Shown here: positions 37,656-47,248 of the stretch, one piece after another | How the letters are laid out: each line of letters opens with the position of its first letter | How positions within the stretch are numbered: the first letter of the stretch is position 1 | NCBI GenBank assembly: GCA_025800385.1 | Contig: JAOXRS010000253.1 | Span: 1 to 64,000 of the forward strand | DNA length: 64,000 nucleotides | Source: Candidatus Albibeggiatoa sp. nov. NOAA | GTDB lineage: Bacteria > Pseudomonadota > Gammaproteobacteria > Beggiatoales > Beggiatoaceae | Direction: 5' to 3' | Notes under the pieces: model-generated | Seen by the model: the letters and a program-made list of their open reading frames with translations, nothing else | Databases searched by the model: none | What the model was told of the DNA's origin: nothing | Program-made: the position numbers and the translations under genes

Positions 37656-38003
37656 ATGCGATTTTTAACTTTAGTCACCTTTTTCTTGATGGCAAGCTGG
37701 TCTCAAGTTCAAGCGGCAGATGCGCTAATTTCCACTTCATGGAGTTCAATGAATGTAGGTCAAATTCAATGCCTTAAAGTAGCTGAAAGCGTATTGTGGT
37801 TTAATAAATTTAAAAACTCAGATTACGGCGAAGATTCTGCGTGGGGTAGTAAAGGCGAGTATAAGGCAGTGATTGGTTGTGTTGATGATAAAGATATGGC
37901 ATTTTTTGTAGTAGTAGGCCCTAATGGCGAGAAAACCCGTGATTTAGTGAATAAGATTTCAGCCAATTTCAAAAATGAACTAGGTATTAAAGACGACGAC
38001 TAA
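37656..38003 (+). CDS. Small secreted protein of unknown function
   Basis: The 115-residue precursor has a signal peptide (MRFLTLVTFFLMASWSQVQA) and a mature part of about 95 residues with two Cys that could form a disulfide. I do not recognise the family. TTAGGAGAAA provides a good ribosome site. It has its own terminator and stands alone between the pseudopilin pair, which is divergent, and the soxXA gene. Confidence 0.7.
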   Translation: MRFLTLVTFFLMASWSQVQAADALISTSWSSMNVGQIQCLKVAESVLWFNKFKNSDYGEDSAWGSKGEYKAVIGCVDDKDMAFFVVVGPNGEKTRDLVNKISANFKNELGIKDDD

Positions 38004-38026
38004 ATAGTATTAAAAAATAATGATTT

Positions 38027-38073
38027 TAGGAGTACGAAACTTAGTGAAGTAACGTGCTCCTATCCCCTTTTTG
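38027..38073 (+). terminator. Rho-independent terminator
   Basis: TAGGAGTACG (38027-38036) pairs with CGTGCTCCTA (38053-38062) with one G-U pair, followed by TCCCCTTTTT. Confidence 0.75.
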
Positions 38074-38075
38074 CC

Positions 38076-38421
38076 CTTTCAAAATACTGATACACCCTCA
38101 TATTCATCTCTATTCACTTTATAAAAACATCTATTTTTCATAGCACTTTTTCAGTATTTGACTTAATCGATATATTAAAACGGATTATTACTGATTTATT
38201 GCACTGCAATATCCGCTCAATTTATAGTTTATTTAAAATAGAAAATAAGAAAATTAACATGTGTTTATATTCATAAATATTATGATTCGATTGATAAGGT
38301 TTATATTTGAAAAATAATCTTAAAAAGTTCAACTAAATAGCAATTAAGACTTGCCATCGACCTACAAAAAAATTTACTATCTTATTTGCCTACGCTTATA
38401 TAACAACGATGGAGGATATTA
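38076..38421. other. AT-rich intergenic region before soxXA
   Basis: No ORF, repeat or clear operator seen. It must contain the soxXA promoter. GGAGGATATT just before 38422 is the ribosome site of that gene. Confidence 0.5.
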
Positions 38422-39705
38422 ATGAGACACGTTTTTACTAAAACTGCGCTCGTCATAGCGTTAAGCTCATTCTGTTTCGGTGCACAAGCATCAGAGATGT
38501 CCAGAGATGTACCGTTAGAAATGGAACAACCTAGTTATAAAACCCCTTGGGATCGCTATTCAGGTTGGAAACCCACCGATTGGTCTAACTTTAGTACTTT
38601 GCGCCAAGCTGTATCCCCACCTGTTTCTTTTATGCAGAAATTAGATAAATCTACAACTTCAGACTCAGATATTATTATCAATGATGATGAAAGTGATGTG
38701 ATTGTGGGTGACCCTGCTAAAGGTAAAGCCTTAGTGGCAGATCGCAAGCGTGGTGGTAGCTGTTACGCTTGTCACATTTTGCCTGACGCATCATTACCAG
38801 GAAATGTCGGTATTAATATTTCAACTATTGGTGTTTGGGGTCGTGATGATGAATACTTATTCAATTACATTTATGATCCGCGCATGTTTAACCCATCAAC
38901 CGTGATGCCACCTTGGGGTGCACATGGTATTTTTAGCAAAGATGAAATTAAACACATCGTTGCATATTTAAAAACATTGAGTAAACCTGTTAAGTTTGAA
39001 AATACACAGGAAAATCCTGATACGCGTGCTGTACCTGTTGAAACCCGCGAAAACCTTGATGAATTTGTCAATCCTGCAATGATGAATGTGGATTTAGCCA
39101 AGGAATTATACGAAACAGAAGGGTCAACAGGTAAATCTTGTAAATCTTGCCATGAACATCCAGATGTTGAGTTTGCAACATGGGCAACCAACATGCCTAA
39201 AGTTGAAACACGCATGAATAAAGTGATTGGTATTGAAGAATTTATCACTCGTCATGCCCGTGCAACAACAGGTGCTGAATACTTAGCACAATCTGAAGAA
39301 AACTTATCCATGGCAGTTTATTTACGTTATTTAGCCAATGGTCGTCCAATTGCGATTGATAAAAGTGATCGCAATACACAGTTAGCGATTCGTCGCGGTG
39401 AAGAGTTAATGGAGCGTAAGATTGGCCAATTAAACTTTGCTTGTGTTGATTGTCATGAAGCCAGCGCAAACAAATGGATTCGTGGTCAGTACTTAGGTGG
39501 TTTCGTCGGTATGATGGATCACTTCCCAACTTATCGTACTAGCCGTGGTGAAATCTGGGATATTCGTAAACGTTTCCAATGGTGTGGCGTTGCGATTCGT
39601 GCGAATGAATTAGAACCAGATGCAGCGGAATATGGTGATATTGAAATGTATTTAATGGCTAAAAATAATGGCCGTATTTTAAGTATTCCGGGTATCCGTC
39701 ACTAA
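38422..39705 (+). CDS. soxXA: SoxX-SoxA fusion: triheme thiosulfate-oxidising cytochrome c
   Basis: The 427-residue precursor has a signal peptide (to about 23) and two cytochrome parts that are normally separate subunits. The first (about 90-190) is SoxX-like: CYACH at 114-118 and a Met162 axial-ligand candidate in VMPPWG. The second (about 220-427) is SoxA-like: CKSCH at 240-244, CVDCH at 341-345 and Cys388 in RFQWC, the position of the cysteine persulfide ligand. SoxXA joins thiosulfate to SoxYZ in the periplasm. Both heme-binding parts look complete. No soxYZ or soxB is adjacent. The gene is flanked by terminators. Confidence 0.9.
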   Translation: MRHVFTKTALVIALSSFCFGAQASEMSRDVPLEMEQPSYKTPWDRYSGWKPTDWSNFSTLRQAVSPPVSFMQKLDKSTTSDSDIIINDDESDVIVGDPAKGKALVADRKRGGSCYACHILPDASLPGNVGINISTIGVWGRDDEYLFNYIYDPRMFNPSTVMPPWGAHGIFSKDEIKHIVAYLKTLSKPVKFENTQENPDTRAVPVETRENLDEFVNPAMMNVDLAKELYETEGSTGKSCKSCHEHPDVEFATWATNMPKVETRMNKVIGIEEFITRHARATTGAEYLAQSEENLSMAVYLRYLANGRPIAIDKSDRNTQLAIRRGEELMERKIGQLNFACVDCHEASANKWIRGQYLGGFVGMMDHFPTYRTSRGEIWDIRKRFQWCGVAIRANELEPDAAEYGDIEMYLMAKNNGRILSIPGIRH

Positions 39706-39713
39706 TTAATTAG

Positions 39714-39742
39714 ATTCCTCCAGTTAATGCTGGGGGATTTAC
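39714..39742 (+). terminator. Hairpin terminator after soxXA
   Basis: ATTCCTCCAG (39714-39723) pairs with CTGGGGGATT (39730-39739) around a 6-base loop, followed by TTAC. The tail is short. Confidence 0.65.
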
Positions 39743-39974
39743 ATCATTGATGTATTGTTAAAATAATTTTTGTAAAACAATCGTGTGTGAAAAGTCAGAT
39801 CATTTATTTTTTCAGCCACTTAAAAACGTATTCCACATCAAGCATATCTTAAATACAATTATCCTACCTTGATTTTTATCACCAATATGCAAATCTATTG
39901 AGTTCTGTATTTATATATCAAACATAGTTTTGTTATTGAACACATTATCATTCGTTTCATAAAAGGCCAATTTT

Positions 39975-41138
39975 ATGCTTAAGCCACAAGTTCATATTTG
40001 TCTGGTTTACAATACTGCAACTGCCAACATCACGCCCGCATTAGACCCTCAACTTGCCCCAAAAGAAGTCATCTTAGTTTATGCCACTGAGCAGACACAA
40101 AGAGCCGAAGATTTAGAAACAGTATTAAAAACTGCAGGTATTCAAGTGTCACGCTGGCCATTACAAGATGCGTGGGATATTGAGCAAATTCGTGATCGAA
40201 TGCTAGAGTTATTGATTGAACGTGAAGCAGATGATATTGCGCTTAATGCAAGTGGTGGCACACGGCCAATGAGCATGGTGGCTTATGAAATTTTCACCGA
40301 ATTTAGCAAACCGATTTTTTATGTTCACCCACACACTGATGATGTGATTTGGATGCATAAACGTGGTTTACCTACTATCAATTGTGCAGATCGCATTAAA
40401 TTACCTGCATTTTTACATGCTCATGGTGCGCCAGTATTAAGCCAAGGTGCAAAACGCGGTGTGCCAAAAAATTTACGTAAACTGACGGATGAGCTGGTTG
40501 CACATGCAGAGCAATTAGCAAAACCATTAGCCGCCCTTAATTGGTTAGCGCAACAAGCAGAACAGACTTTACAATCGCCTAAACTCTCTGCCAGTCAAGA
40601 AAATTGGCATGAATTACAGGCCTTAATTCAACGAATGCAAGCGGAAGGGGTTTTAGAATATCGTTATCAATGTTTACAATTCCCTGATGAAGAAGCTCGC
40701 TTTTTTGTAAATGGTGGTTGGCTTGAAAATCATACATTTAGTGTTGCTTACGGCTTGCGCAAAGATATTCCAGAAATCCAAGATGTGGGTTGTAGTGTTG
40801 AAGTAGGTCGTGATGATACGGGGCGTGTGGTTAAAAACGAGATGGACGTGACTTTCTTAGCCAATAATCATTTATATATTATTGAATGTAAAACCAAACG
40901 CTTTCATGCTCATGGTGAAAATCCTGATAGCCCCGGTAGCGAAATTTTGTACAAACTGGATACGCTAAAAAGTTTGTTCGGCGGGCTTCACTCCAAAGCA
41001 ATGTTAGTCAGTTATCATCCATTATCCAATTGGGATATGCAACGTGCGAAGGATTTAGGTATTAAAGTATGTACTGCACGGATGTTGCCACAATTGCGCT
41101 CGGTTATGAAGCAATGGATTGAAGGTGATGAAGCTTAA
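39975..41138 (+). CDS. Card1-like CARF-domain PD-(D/E)xK nuclease (DUF1887)
   Basis: The 387-residue protein has an N-terminal Rossmann-like CARF domain (about 1-135) with NASGGTRPMSMVA at 91-103, the loop that binds cyclic oligoadenylate in CARF proteins. A winged-helix-like middle follows, then a restriction-endonuclease-fold domain (about 240-387): GGWLE (247-251), NEMD (288-291) and IECKT with Glu304 and Lys306. This is the signature of Card1/Can2 nucleases such as VC1899. In type III CRISPR immunity they cut nucleic acid when cyclic tetra-adenylate binds. No cas gene or array is in the window, so the signal source is unknown. AAAAGG precedes the start weakly. Confidence 0.88.
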   Translation: MLKPQVHICLVYNTATANITPALDPQLAPKEVILVYATEQTQRAEDLETVLKTAGIQVSRWPLQDAWDIEQIRDRMLELLIEREADDIALNASGGTRPMSMVAYEIFTEFSKPIFYVHPHTDDVIWMHKRGLPTINCADRIKLPAFLHAHGAPVLSQGAKRGVPKNLRKLTDELVAHAEQLAKPLAALNWLAQQAEQTLQSPKLSASQENWHELQALIQRMQAEGVLEYRYQCLQFPDEEARFFVNGGWLENHTFSVAYGLRKDIPEIQDVGCSVEVGRDDTGRVVKNEMDVTFLANNHLYIIECKTKRFHAHGENPDSPGSEILYKLDTLKSLFGGLHSKAMLVSYHPLSNWDMQRAKDLGIKVCTARMLPQLRSVMKQWIEGDEA

Positions 41139-41598
41139 TCAGACATATCATCTACCATATTAGTAGCTGTTGCAGAAATGGTTTAAGTGCTAAGTGAAGA
41201 AGTGGAACAAGTTTAATATTTTCAAGCTACTAGAGAGGCTGTAAAAATGTTAAAAAGCAGCCTCAAGAAATAGAATGGTTTAAATCATCAGAACTATTCA
41301 AAGTAGATAACTTACATATTTTAGTCGTATCATTTTAAACAATCGATTTGCTTATACTAAATTTGAAGCACTGTTCATGTCATCATATTTAACATCATCT
41401 AACCATCGAGTTAGGTTATGACGCAGACCTAAATTCAATATAAGAGACTGTGTATTTTATAAAATCAACTCTCTACCTCTTTAAGTCAACATATAATAAG
41501 CCAAAAATAATATTAAATTTAACTTCTATTCAGATTTTATCTGGGTTTTCATAAGAGTTATAATTATCTTAACTTTTGTATTACCGTAAAGGTTGTTT
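41139..41598. other. Intergenic region with one hairpin
   Basis: No convincing ORF. GAGGCTG (41235-41241) pairs with CAGCCTC (41258-41264) around an A-rich loop, possibly a terminator remnant for the nuclease gene about 100 bases upstream. The rest is AT-rich. Confidence 0.5.
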
Positions 41599-42912
41599 AT
41601 GTCATTAGTAAAAAAGTCTGGAGTTGTATTATTACTAACTCTATTGGTTATATTGTTTAATTATTTTGTATACCTTGGAAATCAACCCTTTAATATTGAT
41701 GCTTCATTTATCAGTAATAAAGCGGCTTTTTCATTTGAGCTCGGTGCTGAAGAGTGGCACTCACCTGGGGTTTGGATACCCAAAAGAATCTCTGAAGAAC
41801 AAGTGCCTGCAAAATATCGTTTACTTGGAAGAGCATTGACCATAGGGACATTTTTTGTTTTTCAAGATATAGGTTTCAATGATTTAGATGCATTTTATTT
41901 CTCGTATATGCTATGGGTAACGATCAGTCTTTTTTTGTTTTTATTCACAGCTGGCGAACTTCTCACACTTATAATGACGCGTCATAATACGCAGCTTATA
42001 CCACAACGACAAAGGCTTTTTTATGTATCTGTCTTTGTTGCGGCTTTACTACCACCCGTATTATTTGCATTCAAATTTCCAGTACATGGCAGTCCTAATG
42101 ATTTTCTTAGCTACACACTGATTGCCTTAAGCCTTATTGCCCTTGCTAAAGAAAAATATCAGTACTTTGTATTAATTATGATAGTAAGTATATTTTGTAG
42201 AGAGACGAACCTTATTAGTCTTGCTCCTTTGATGCTTATGCAAAATATTTCATTACTCAAGCGGGTTTCTATCAGCTTTATAGTTGTAATGGCTTATGCT
42301 GCTTATAGATTAATGTGGCCGGGTCATTATGATCCGTTAGAGGGTTCAGCCCATAACTATATTTATCCCATGGAATCACTACTTTTCTTGTTTTTAGTTT
42401 TTGGCCCTGTTTGGCTACTCGGTATTTTAGGATACTTGTCAGCCAGAAAGTCAACTGCTCCAGATGACTTTTTCATACAAGCCCTCAACAAGTCATTTTT
42501 GCCTGTCATGCTTTGTGTCATTCTTGTCGTTTGGCTTTTTGCAAGAGTAAGGGAAATTAGAATCGAGTATATTTTATTCTTTTACTTAATACCCTATGCT
42601 CTTTTGTATTGTATTAACCAAATACCGAACTGGAAACAAACTGTATTAAAACCAATATCCGTTATTTTGATACTGACAGCAACAATGATTTTTTCTTTTG
42701 CAATCTTAGTGCAGTTTATGCCTGAAAATGCAGCACATCATCTTGCTTTAGAATCAAACTTTGCTCACTTTTATGCAGGCTTTGGCGGTGGCTGGATTCC
42801 TATTTTTATTGTGTATTTCTCAATAACTGTCATATTTTTGTTCTTTTCTATCACTCACTATGTAATGAGGAAATACCAAAAATTAAATGCTGTACAAAGT
42901 GCTGAGGCATAA
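41599..42912 (+). CDS. Polytopic membrane protein of unknown function
   Basis: The ATG at 41599 (after AAAGG) gives 437 residues with roughly ten hydrophobic helices. The first is an N-terminal signal-anchor (VVLLLTLLVILFNYFVYL), and a soluble loop of about 60 residues (SFELGAEEWHSPGVWIPKR and on) follows it. This layout recalls lipid-linked sugar transferases or polymerases with a large first periplasmic loop, but I see no diagnostic catalytic motif and do not name a family. Neighbours give no clue. Confidence 0.65.
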   Translation: MSLVKKSGVVLLLTLLVILFNYFVYLGNQPFNIDASFISNKAAFSFELGAEEWHSPGVWIPKRISEEQVPAKYRLLGRALTIGTFFVFQDIGFNDLDAFYFSYMLWVTISLFLFLFTAGELLTLIMTRHNTQLIPQRQRLFYVSVFVAALLPPVLFAFKFPVHGSPNDFLSYTLIALSLIALAKEKYQYFVLIMIVSIFCRETNLISLAPLMLMQNISLLKRVSISFIVVMAYAAYRLMWPGHYDPLEGSAHNYIYPMESLLFLFLVFGPVWLLGILGYLSARKSTAPDDFFIQALNKSFLPVMLCVILVVWLFARVREIRIEYILFFYLIPYALLYCINQIPNWKQTVLKPISVILILTATMIFSFAILVQFMPENAAHHLALESNFAHFYAGFGGGWIPIFIVYFSITVIFLFFSITHYVMRKYQKLNAVQSAEA

Positions 42913-43222
42913 TCAAGTTATTTTGGTTTATATCGTTCCTAGAAGTTTTGTAGGAGTGACTTTGTTGTAGCACAATAACCTTATATAAAACCCATTTGAA
43001 ATCTAAGAAAAGATGTCAATTTGTGATAATAGCTAGGACAAACTTGAGAGTAAAATGGGATATATAGGCAATTTAGATGATAAAGAGTAGTCATTTAAAA
43101 ATAGCTATAACCGGCCAGACTTACCAAAGGGTGACCTGTTCTTTAAATAGATGTTTATTCCAAAAACCTGACAACATGTTATGATGTAGATATTGCGTCT
43201 CAAGTAACCTCCTGTCAGTGCA
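42913..43222. other. Intergenic, no gene seen
   Basis: About 310 AT-rich bases with no ORF or clear hairpin. It must carry the promoter of the cyclase-like gene. Confidence 0.5.
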
Positions 43223-46200
43223 ATGTCCACCTTAGAAACTCTCATAAGTTACACACCTGCACTTGTGCAACGTCACCATGCTCACAACCCTGAGCAACCG
43301 CCCGCGCCTACGGCAAAACGTTATGAATCCGCCTTGTTGATGGTTGAAACCATTGGCTTTAGTCAGCACGCACAGCAACTGAATCACTATTTTGAGCAAC
43401 TGATTGATTTACTTAGTGATCACGGTGGTGAAGTGGTTAAATTGTTTGGTGATACGATGCTGGCAGTGTGGACGGTGGATGTATCAGGCAAAGATTTATC
43501 AACTGTGACCCGACGTGCTGCAGCTTGTGCTTTGGCGTTGCAAGAATGGCAAACCGATACTGAGATACAACTACACATTCGATTGGCGGCGGATACGTTA
43601 TGGGTTGCAACCGTCGGTGGTGCGGAGGAATATTGGGAATTCATCGTTGCCAGTCCGATGGTACAACAGCTTTATATTCCACAAGAGACTAATAAGGTTT
43701 TAATTGCAAAAGAAACGTGGAGCTTGTTACGCAATTACGCCAAAGGCCAAGATTTTAATGCGGATTTCATTCAATTAGAAAAACTCTCACGCCCGCTGAA
43801 ACCACGCCATTTACCCAGCGTGACCTTGCCACCTGAATCCGAACAATTATTAAAACGTTACGTGTCGCCCGTGGTGTTGGCACAAATGGAACTCGCCCAA
43901 CAATGGACACAATGCGAAGTCAGTTTGCTATGTTTGAATTTGCCTAGTATAGACTACAATCAATCTGATATTTTGATGCAGTTGCAAGATTTAGTGTATG
44001 AATTTCAATCGATTATCAATCATTACCAAGGTAGTTTAATTGAGTTCATGCAGCACGGCACGGGCACATTATTAATCACAGGTTGGGGGTTTGCGCAATC
44101 CGATAGTTTAAACAGTTTACGTGCAATTCAAACAGCCCAAGCATTACAAACTTTATTAACTGAACAGCATATTAATTATCAAATCGGGCTCAGTGCGGGA
44201 CAGGTCTTTTGCGGACATCGTGGCAATGCCAAATGTCGTCATTTTGATGTGATAGGACTGCCGATGCAATTAGCGTTGGGCTTAAGCTTGGTGGCGGAAA
44301 ATAAAATTTTATGCGATGACTCGATTTATCAAACCACACAAAACTTGATTGAATACGAATACTTACCACCTGTCACCCATTTAAGCCCTGAACCCCTACC
44401 ATTATATAGCCCACTGAGCGGCGCAAACATGATTGGCAGGCGAGAGGCGCGGCACGTATTATCCGAACAACTTACTTTATTGCATCAACAAGCCCAAGGT
44501 TCAGTGGTGTTAATCGAAGGCGAGGCAGGCATCGGCAAAACCCGCTTAATCGAAGACCTGATTCAACAAGCCCAATCGGCACAATTTTATTACACCCCAA
44601 CCCATCGCCAACATTTAACCAGCATCGTGTGCTTGACCTGTCACGCCGAACAACGCGAGCAAAACACCTTATATTACGTGTGGCGAAGCTTGTTCACCCA
44701 AATCTTAAATCAAGAATTTGCAGGCTTGAACTCCGCCAAACAATGTAGCGAAATGTTACGCCGCATTCAAAATATTCCTGCATTGGCAGCGCGTTTTCCG
44801 TTATTAAATCATCTGTTGCCGTTGCAATTGCCCGAAAACCGTTTGACCGACCAAATGAGGGGACAAGTGCGCATTGATAATACTCATGCCCTTGTAGTTG
44901 CGTTGTTACAAGATTTGGTTAAGCATAGCAGTCGGCGTTATGTTTTTATTTTCGAGAATTTACATTGGTTGGATTCCTGTTCGCGTTTGTTGTTACAAAG
45001 AGTGGTGCGGCGGGTACAACCGTTACTCATTGTGCTTGCCACTCGTCCTGTCGGTTTGTCTTTGCCGCAATTGGAAACTCATGCGCACTTTCATTCGGTG
45101 CATTTATCGGGTTTGGAAATCGATGAAACCCATTTTTTATTGGCACAACGCTTTAATGTCACCGAGTTACCCAGCGAATTAGTGGAATTTATCCAGCACA
45201 AAACCGCAGGCAATCCGTTATTTTCAGAAATTTTATTGCATTGGTTGCAGGATTCGGGTGTGATTCGGCATATTAATGGGTCAGTGGAAATTTTAATGCC
45301 GTTGCAGGAAATGGCTTGTCCGACTCAACTTAATCATGCCTTAAGTGCGTATTTCCAAGTCATGACCGATGCGCAACAAGTAGTGTTAAAAGCCGCTAGC
45401 GTGATTGGGCGCGAAATCCATTTGAAATTATTAGGCAAATTATACGGTTTGATTACCAAGCGCGAAGGATTGCATCAAGCCCTTGACCGATTGAAAAACA
45501 ATGATTTTTTACGCACCACTGACAACAAACACTACTTACAATTCAAGCACGAATTAGTTCAAGACACAGCCTATTCAGCCCTGTTGCGTACTCAAAAAGT
45601 ACAATTGCATCGAACCATGGCACGTTGGTACGAAAAAGCAGCAGATTTAAAAGGTTATTACAATATACTCGCTTATCATTGGGAAAATGCAGAAATGCCA
45701 GACAAAGCCATTGAATATTATGAAAAAGCAGGAGAGCAAGCTTTAAATAATGATGCCAATACTGAGGCGGTCAATTTTTTCTTACAAACCATCGAACTTG
45801 ACCAAAAACATGCAGAGCAAGCGACTCCATTTCGGCGGGCATATTGGTATTTATTGCTAGGTACGGCGTATTTGTATTTGGGCAAATTGGGCGAAAGTCA
45901 GTACGCGCTACATGTGGCGTTGAAGGTGTTAAAACTGCCTGCGCCAAATAAACCTTGGGCATTGAAATGGCATACAGCTCGGCAACAGTGGCAGCAATTA
46001 TTGCATCAGCGTAAACCACAACAATATTTGCACAAACAAGAGGATAAAGATAATTTTATTTCGCTGGGAACACAGATTTATGAACGTTTGGTGCAATTGG
46101 CGTACTTACAGCAGCACGCGCCGTTGTGTTTTCATGCCAGTGTAGCGGCGTTGAATTTGGCGGAATCGTTGCCTGAGCAAGGCAATCAAGGGATTTTAGC

Positions 46201-47248
46201 CCGTAGTTATGCACAAATGGGTTTGGCGATGGCAATGCGGCATAAGCTTACTCAAGCGGATGATTTTACACAAAAAGCCTTGGATTTGGCGAAACAACAG
46301 GGCGATTTAAAAGCCTCGAGTTGGGTGTTTATGTTGGCGGGTTTGTATGACGTGGGTTATGGGCGATGGCAGCTGGGTGATTCGCGGGTGATGCAAGCGT
46401 TGAAAAGTGCTGAGTATTTGGGTGATACGCGTCGACAGATGGAAAGTTTAAATATTCTCACACAAATGCATTATTTTCAAGGTGATGTACGCGAGAGTTT
46501 GAAAAAAGCCCAGATGATTTACATGATGGCAACTCAGCGCAATGATATTCAAGCGCAGGTCTGGGGTTTGTGTCAGCAAGGTTTGTGTGCGTTGCGTTTG
46601 GGTGAGACGGAAGCGGCAGTGCAGTGTTTGAAAGCGATTCAGGCGTTGCCCAGTGAGTTGTTGTTACATCCAGAAGCGGTGCAGGTGTGTGGCTTGTTGG
46701 GTTTGGTGTATATGCAGCAGGGTTTACCCAAGCAAGCGGTACAAATGGCGACCAAGACCGCGCATTTAATTGAAAAAGTTGAAATGCCGAGTGTGGAGTT
46801 GTTTGAGGCGTATTCTAGTGTGGCGGTGGTGTATTTGACGCAATGGGAGAAGTATTTAGAGCAGAATCCGCAATTAACGTTTCAGGAAAAATTATTGTCA
46901 AAAGAGCGGTTTGCATTTGCTAAGTTGTCGCGGCGGGCGTGTCAGCAGTTGCAGGCGTATGCAAATGTGTATCCTGTGGCACAACCTCGAGCGTATTTGT
47001 GGCAGGGTTTGTATTTGTGGTTGCAGGGGAAATCGCGGCAGGCACATCATGCGTGGAAGATGGGGCTTGATGAGGCAATGCGGTTAAAAATGCCATATGA
47101 GTGTGGTTTGGCACATTATGAGATTGCGCGTCATTTGGAGGATAATCCAGCGTTACGGCAGCAGCATGTTGAGAAGGCAAAAGCGTTTTTTACTGATTTG
47201 GGGGCCTTGGAGGAGTTGAAGCGGTTGGAGAAGTTAGCTGATGAATGA
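43223..47248 (+). CDS. Soluble adenylyl cyclase-like protein: tandem cyclase domains, AAA ATPase, TPR
   Basis: The 1341-residue cytosolic protein has the layout of ADCY10-type soluble adenylyl cyclases. A first cyclase homology domain (about 35-200) has GGEVVKLFGD with Asp77, but Glu42 replaces the first metal Asp. A second (about 215-390) contains IGLSAGQVFCG and FDVIGLPMQLALGL, where the usual catalytic Asn and Arg are missing. An AAA ATPase follows with Walker A GEAGIGKT (433-440) and Walker B-like FIFENLHWLD. The C-terminal 500 residues are TPR-like helices. Catalysis is therefore doubtful; it may be a nucleotide sensor. It overlaps the next gene by 8 bases. GC rises strongly toward the 3' end. 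Confidence 0.85.
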   Translation: MSTLETLISYTPALVQRHHAHNPEQPPAPTAKRYESALLMVETIGFSQHAQQLNHYFEQLIDLLSDHGGEVVKLFGDTMLAVWTVDVSGKDLSTVTRRAAACALALQEWQTDTEIQLHIRLAADTLWVATVGGAEEYWEFIVASPMVQQLYIPQETNKVLIAKETWSLLRNYAKGQDFNADFIQLEKLSRPLKPRHLPSVTLPPESEQLLKRYVSPVVLAQMELAQQWTQCEVSLLCLNLPSIDYNQSDILMQLQDLVYEFQSIINHYQGSLIEFMQHGTGTLLITGWGFAQSDSLNSLRAIQTAQALQTLLTEQHINYQIGLSAGQVFCGHRGNAKCRHFDVIGLPMQLALGLSLVAENKILCDDSIYQTTQNLIEYEYLPPVTHLSPEPLPLYSPLSGANMIGRREARHVLSEQLTLLHQQAQGSVVLIEGEAGIGKTRLIEDLIQQAQSAQFYYTPTHRQHLTSIVCLTCHAEQREQNTLYYVWRSLFTQILNQEFAGLNSAKQCSEMLRRIQNIPALAARFPLLNHLLPLQLPENRLTDQMRGQVRIDNTHALVVALLQDLVKHSSRRYVFIFENLHWLDSCSRLLLQRVVRRVQPLLIVLATRPVGLSLPQLETHAHFHSVHLSGLEIDETHFLLAQRFNVTELPSELVEFIQHKTAGNPLFSEILLHWLQDSGVIRHINGSVEILMPLQEMACPTQLNHALSAYFQVMTDAQQVVLKAASVIGREIHLKLLGKLYGLITKREGLHQALDRLKNNDFLRTTDNKHYLQFKHELVQDTAYSALLRTQKVQLHRTMARWYEKAADLKGYYNILAYHWENAEMPDKAIEYYEKAGEQALNNDANTEAVNFFLQTIELDQKHAEQATPFRRAYWYLLLGTAYLYLGKLGESQYALHVALKVLKLPAPNKPWALKWHTARQQWQQLLHQRKPQQYLHKQEDKDNFISLGTQIYERLVQLAYLQQHAPLCFHASVAALNLAESLPEQGNQGILARSYAQMGLAMAMRHKLTQADDFTQKALDLAKQQGDLKASSWVFMLAGLYDVGYGRWQLGDSRVMQALKSAEYLGDTRRQMESLNILTQMHYFQGDVRESLKKAQMIYMMATQRNDIQAQVWGLCQQGLCALRLGETEAAVQCLKAIQALPSELLLHPEAVQVCGLLGLVYMQQGLPKQAVQMATKTAHLIEKVEMPSVELFEAYSSVAVVYLTQWEKYLEQNPQLTFQEKLLSKERFAFAKLSRRACQQLQAYANVYPVAQPRAYLWQGLYLWLQGKSRQAHHAWKMGLDEAMRLKMPYECGLAHYEIARHLEDNPALRQQHVEKAKAFFTDLGALEELKRLEKLADE

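Noticed and set aside
39975-41138. Assigning a type III CRISPR system
   Set aside because: No array, Cas10 or other Cas protein is in the window; only the CARF nuclease is present.
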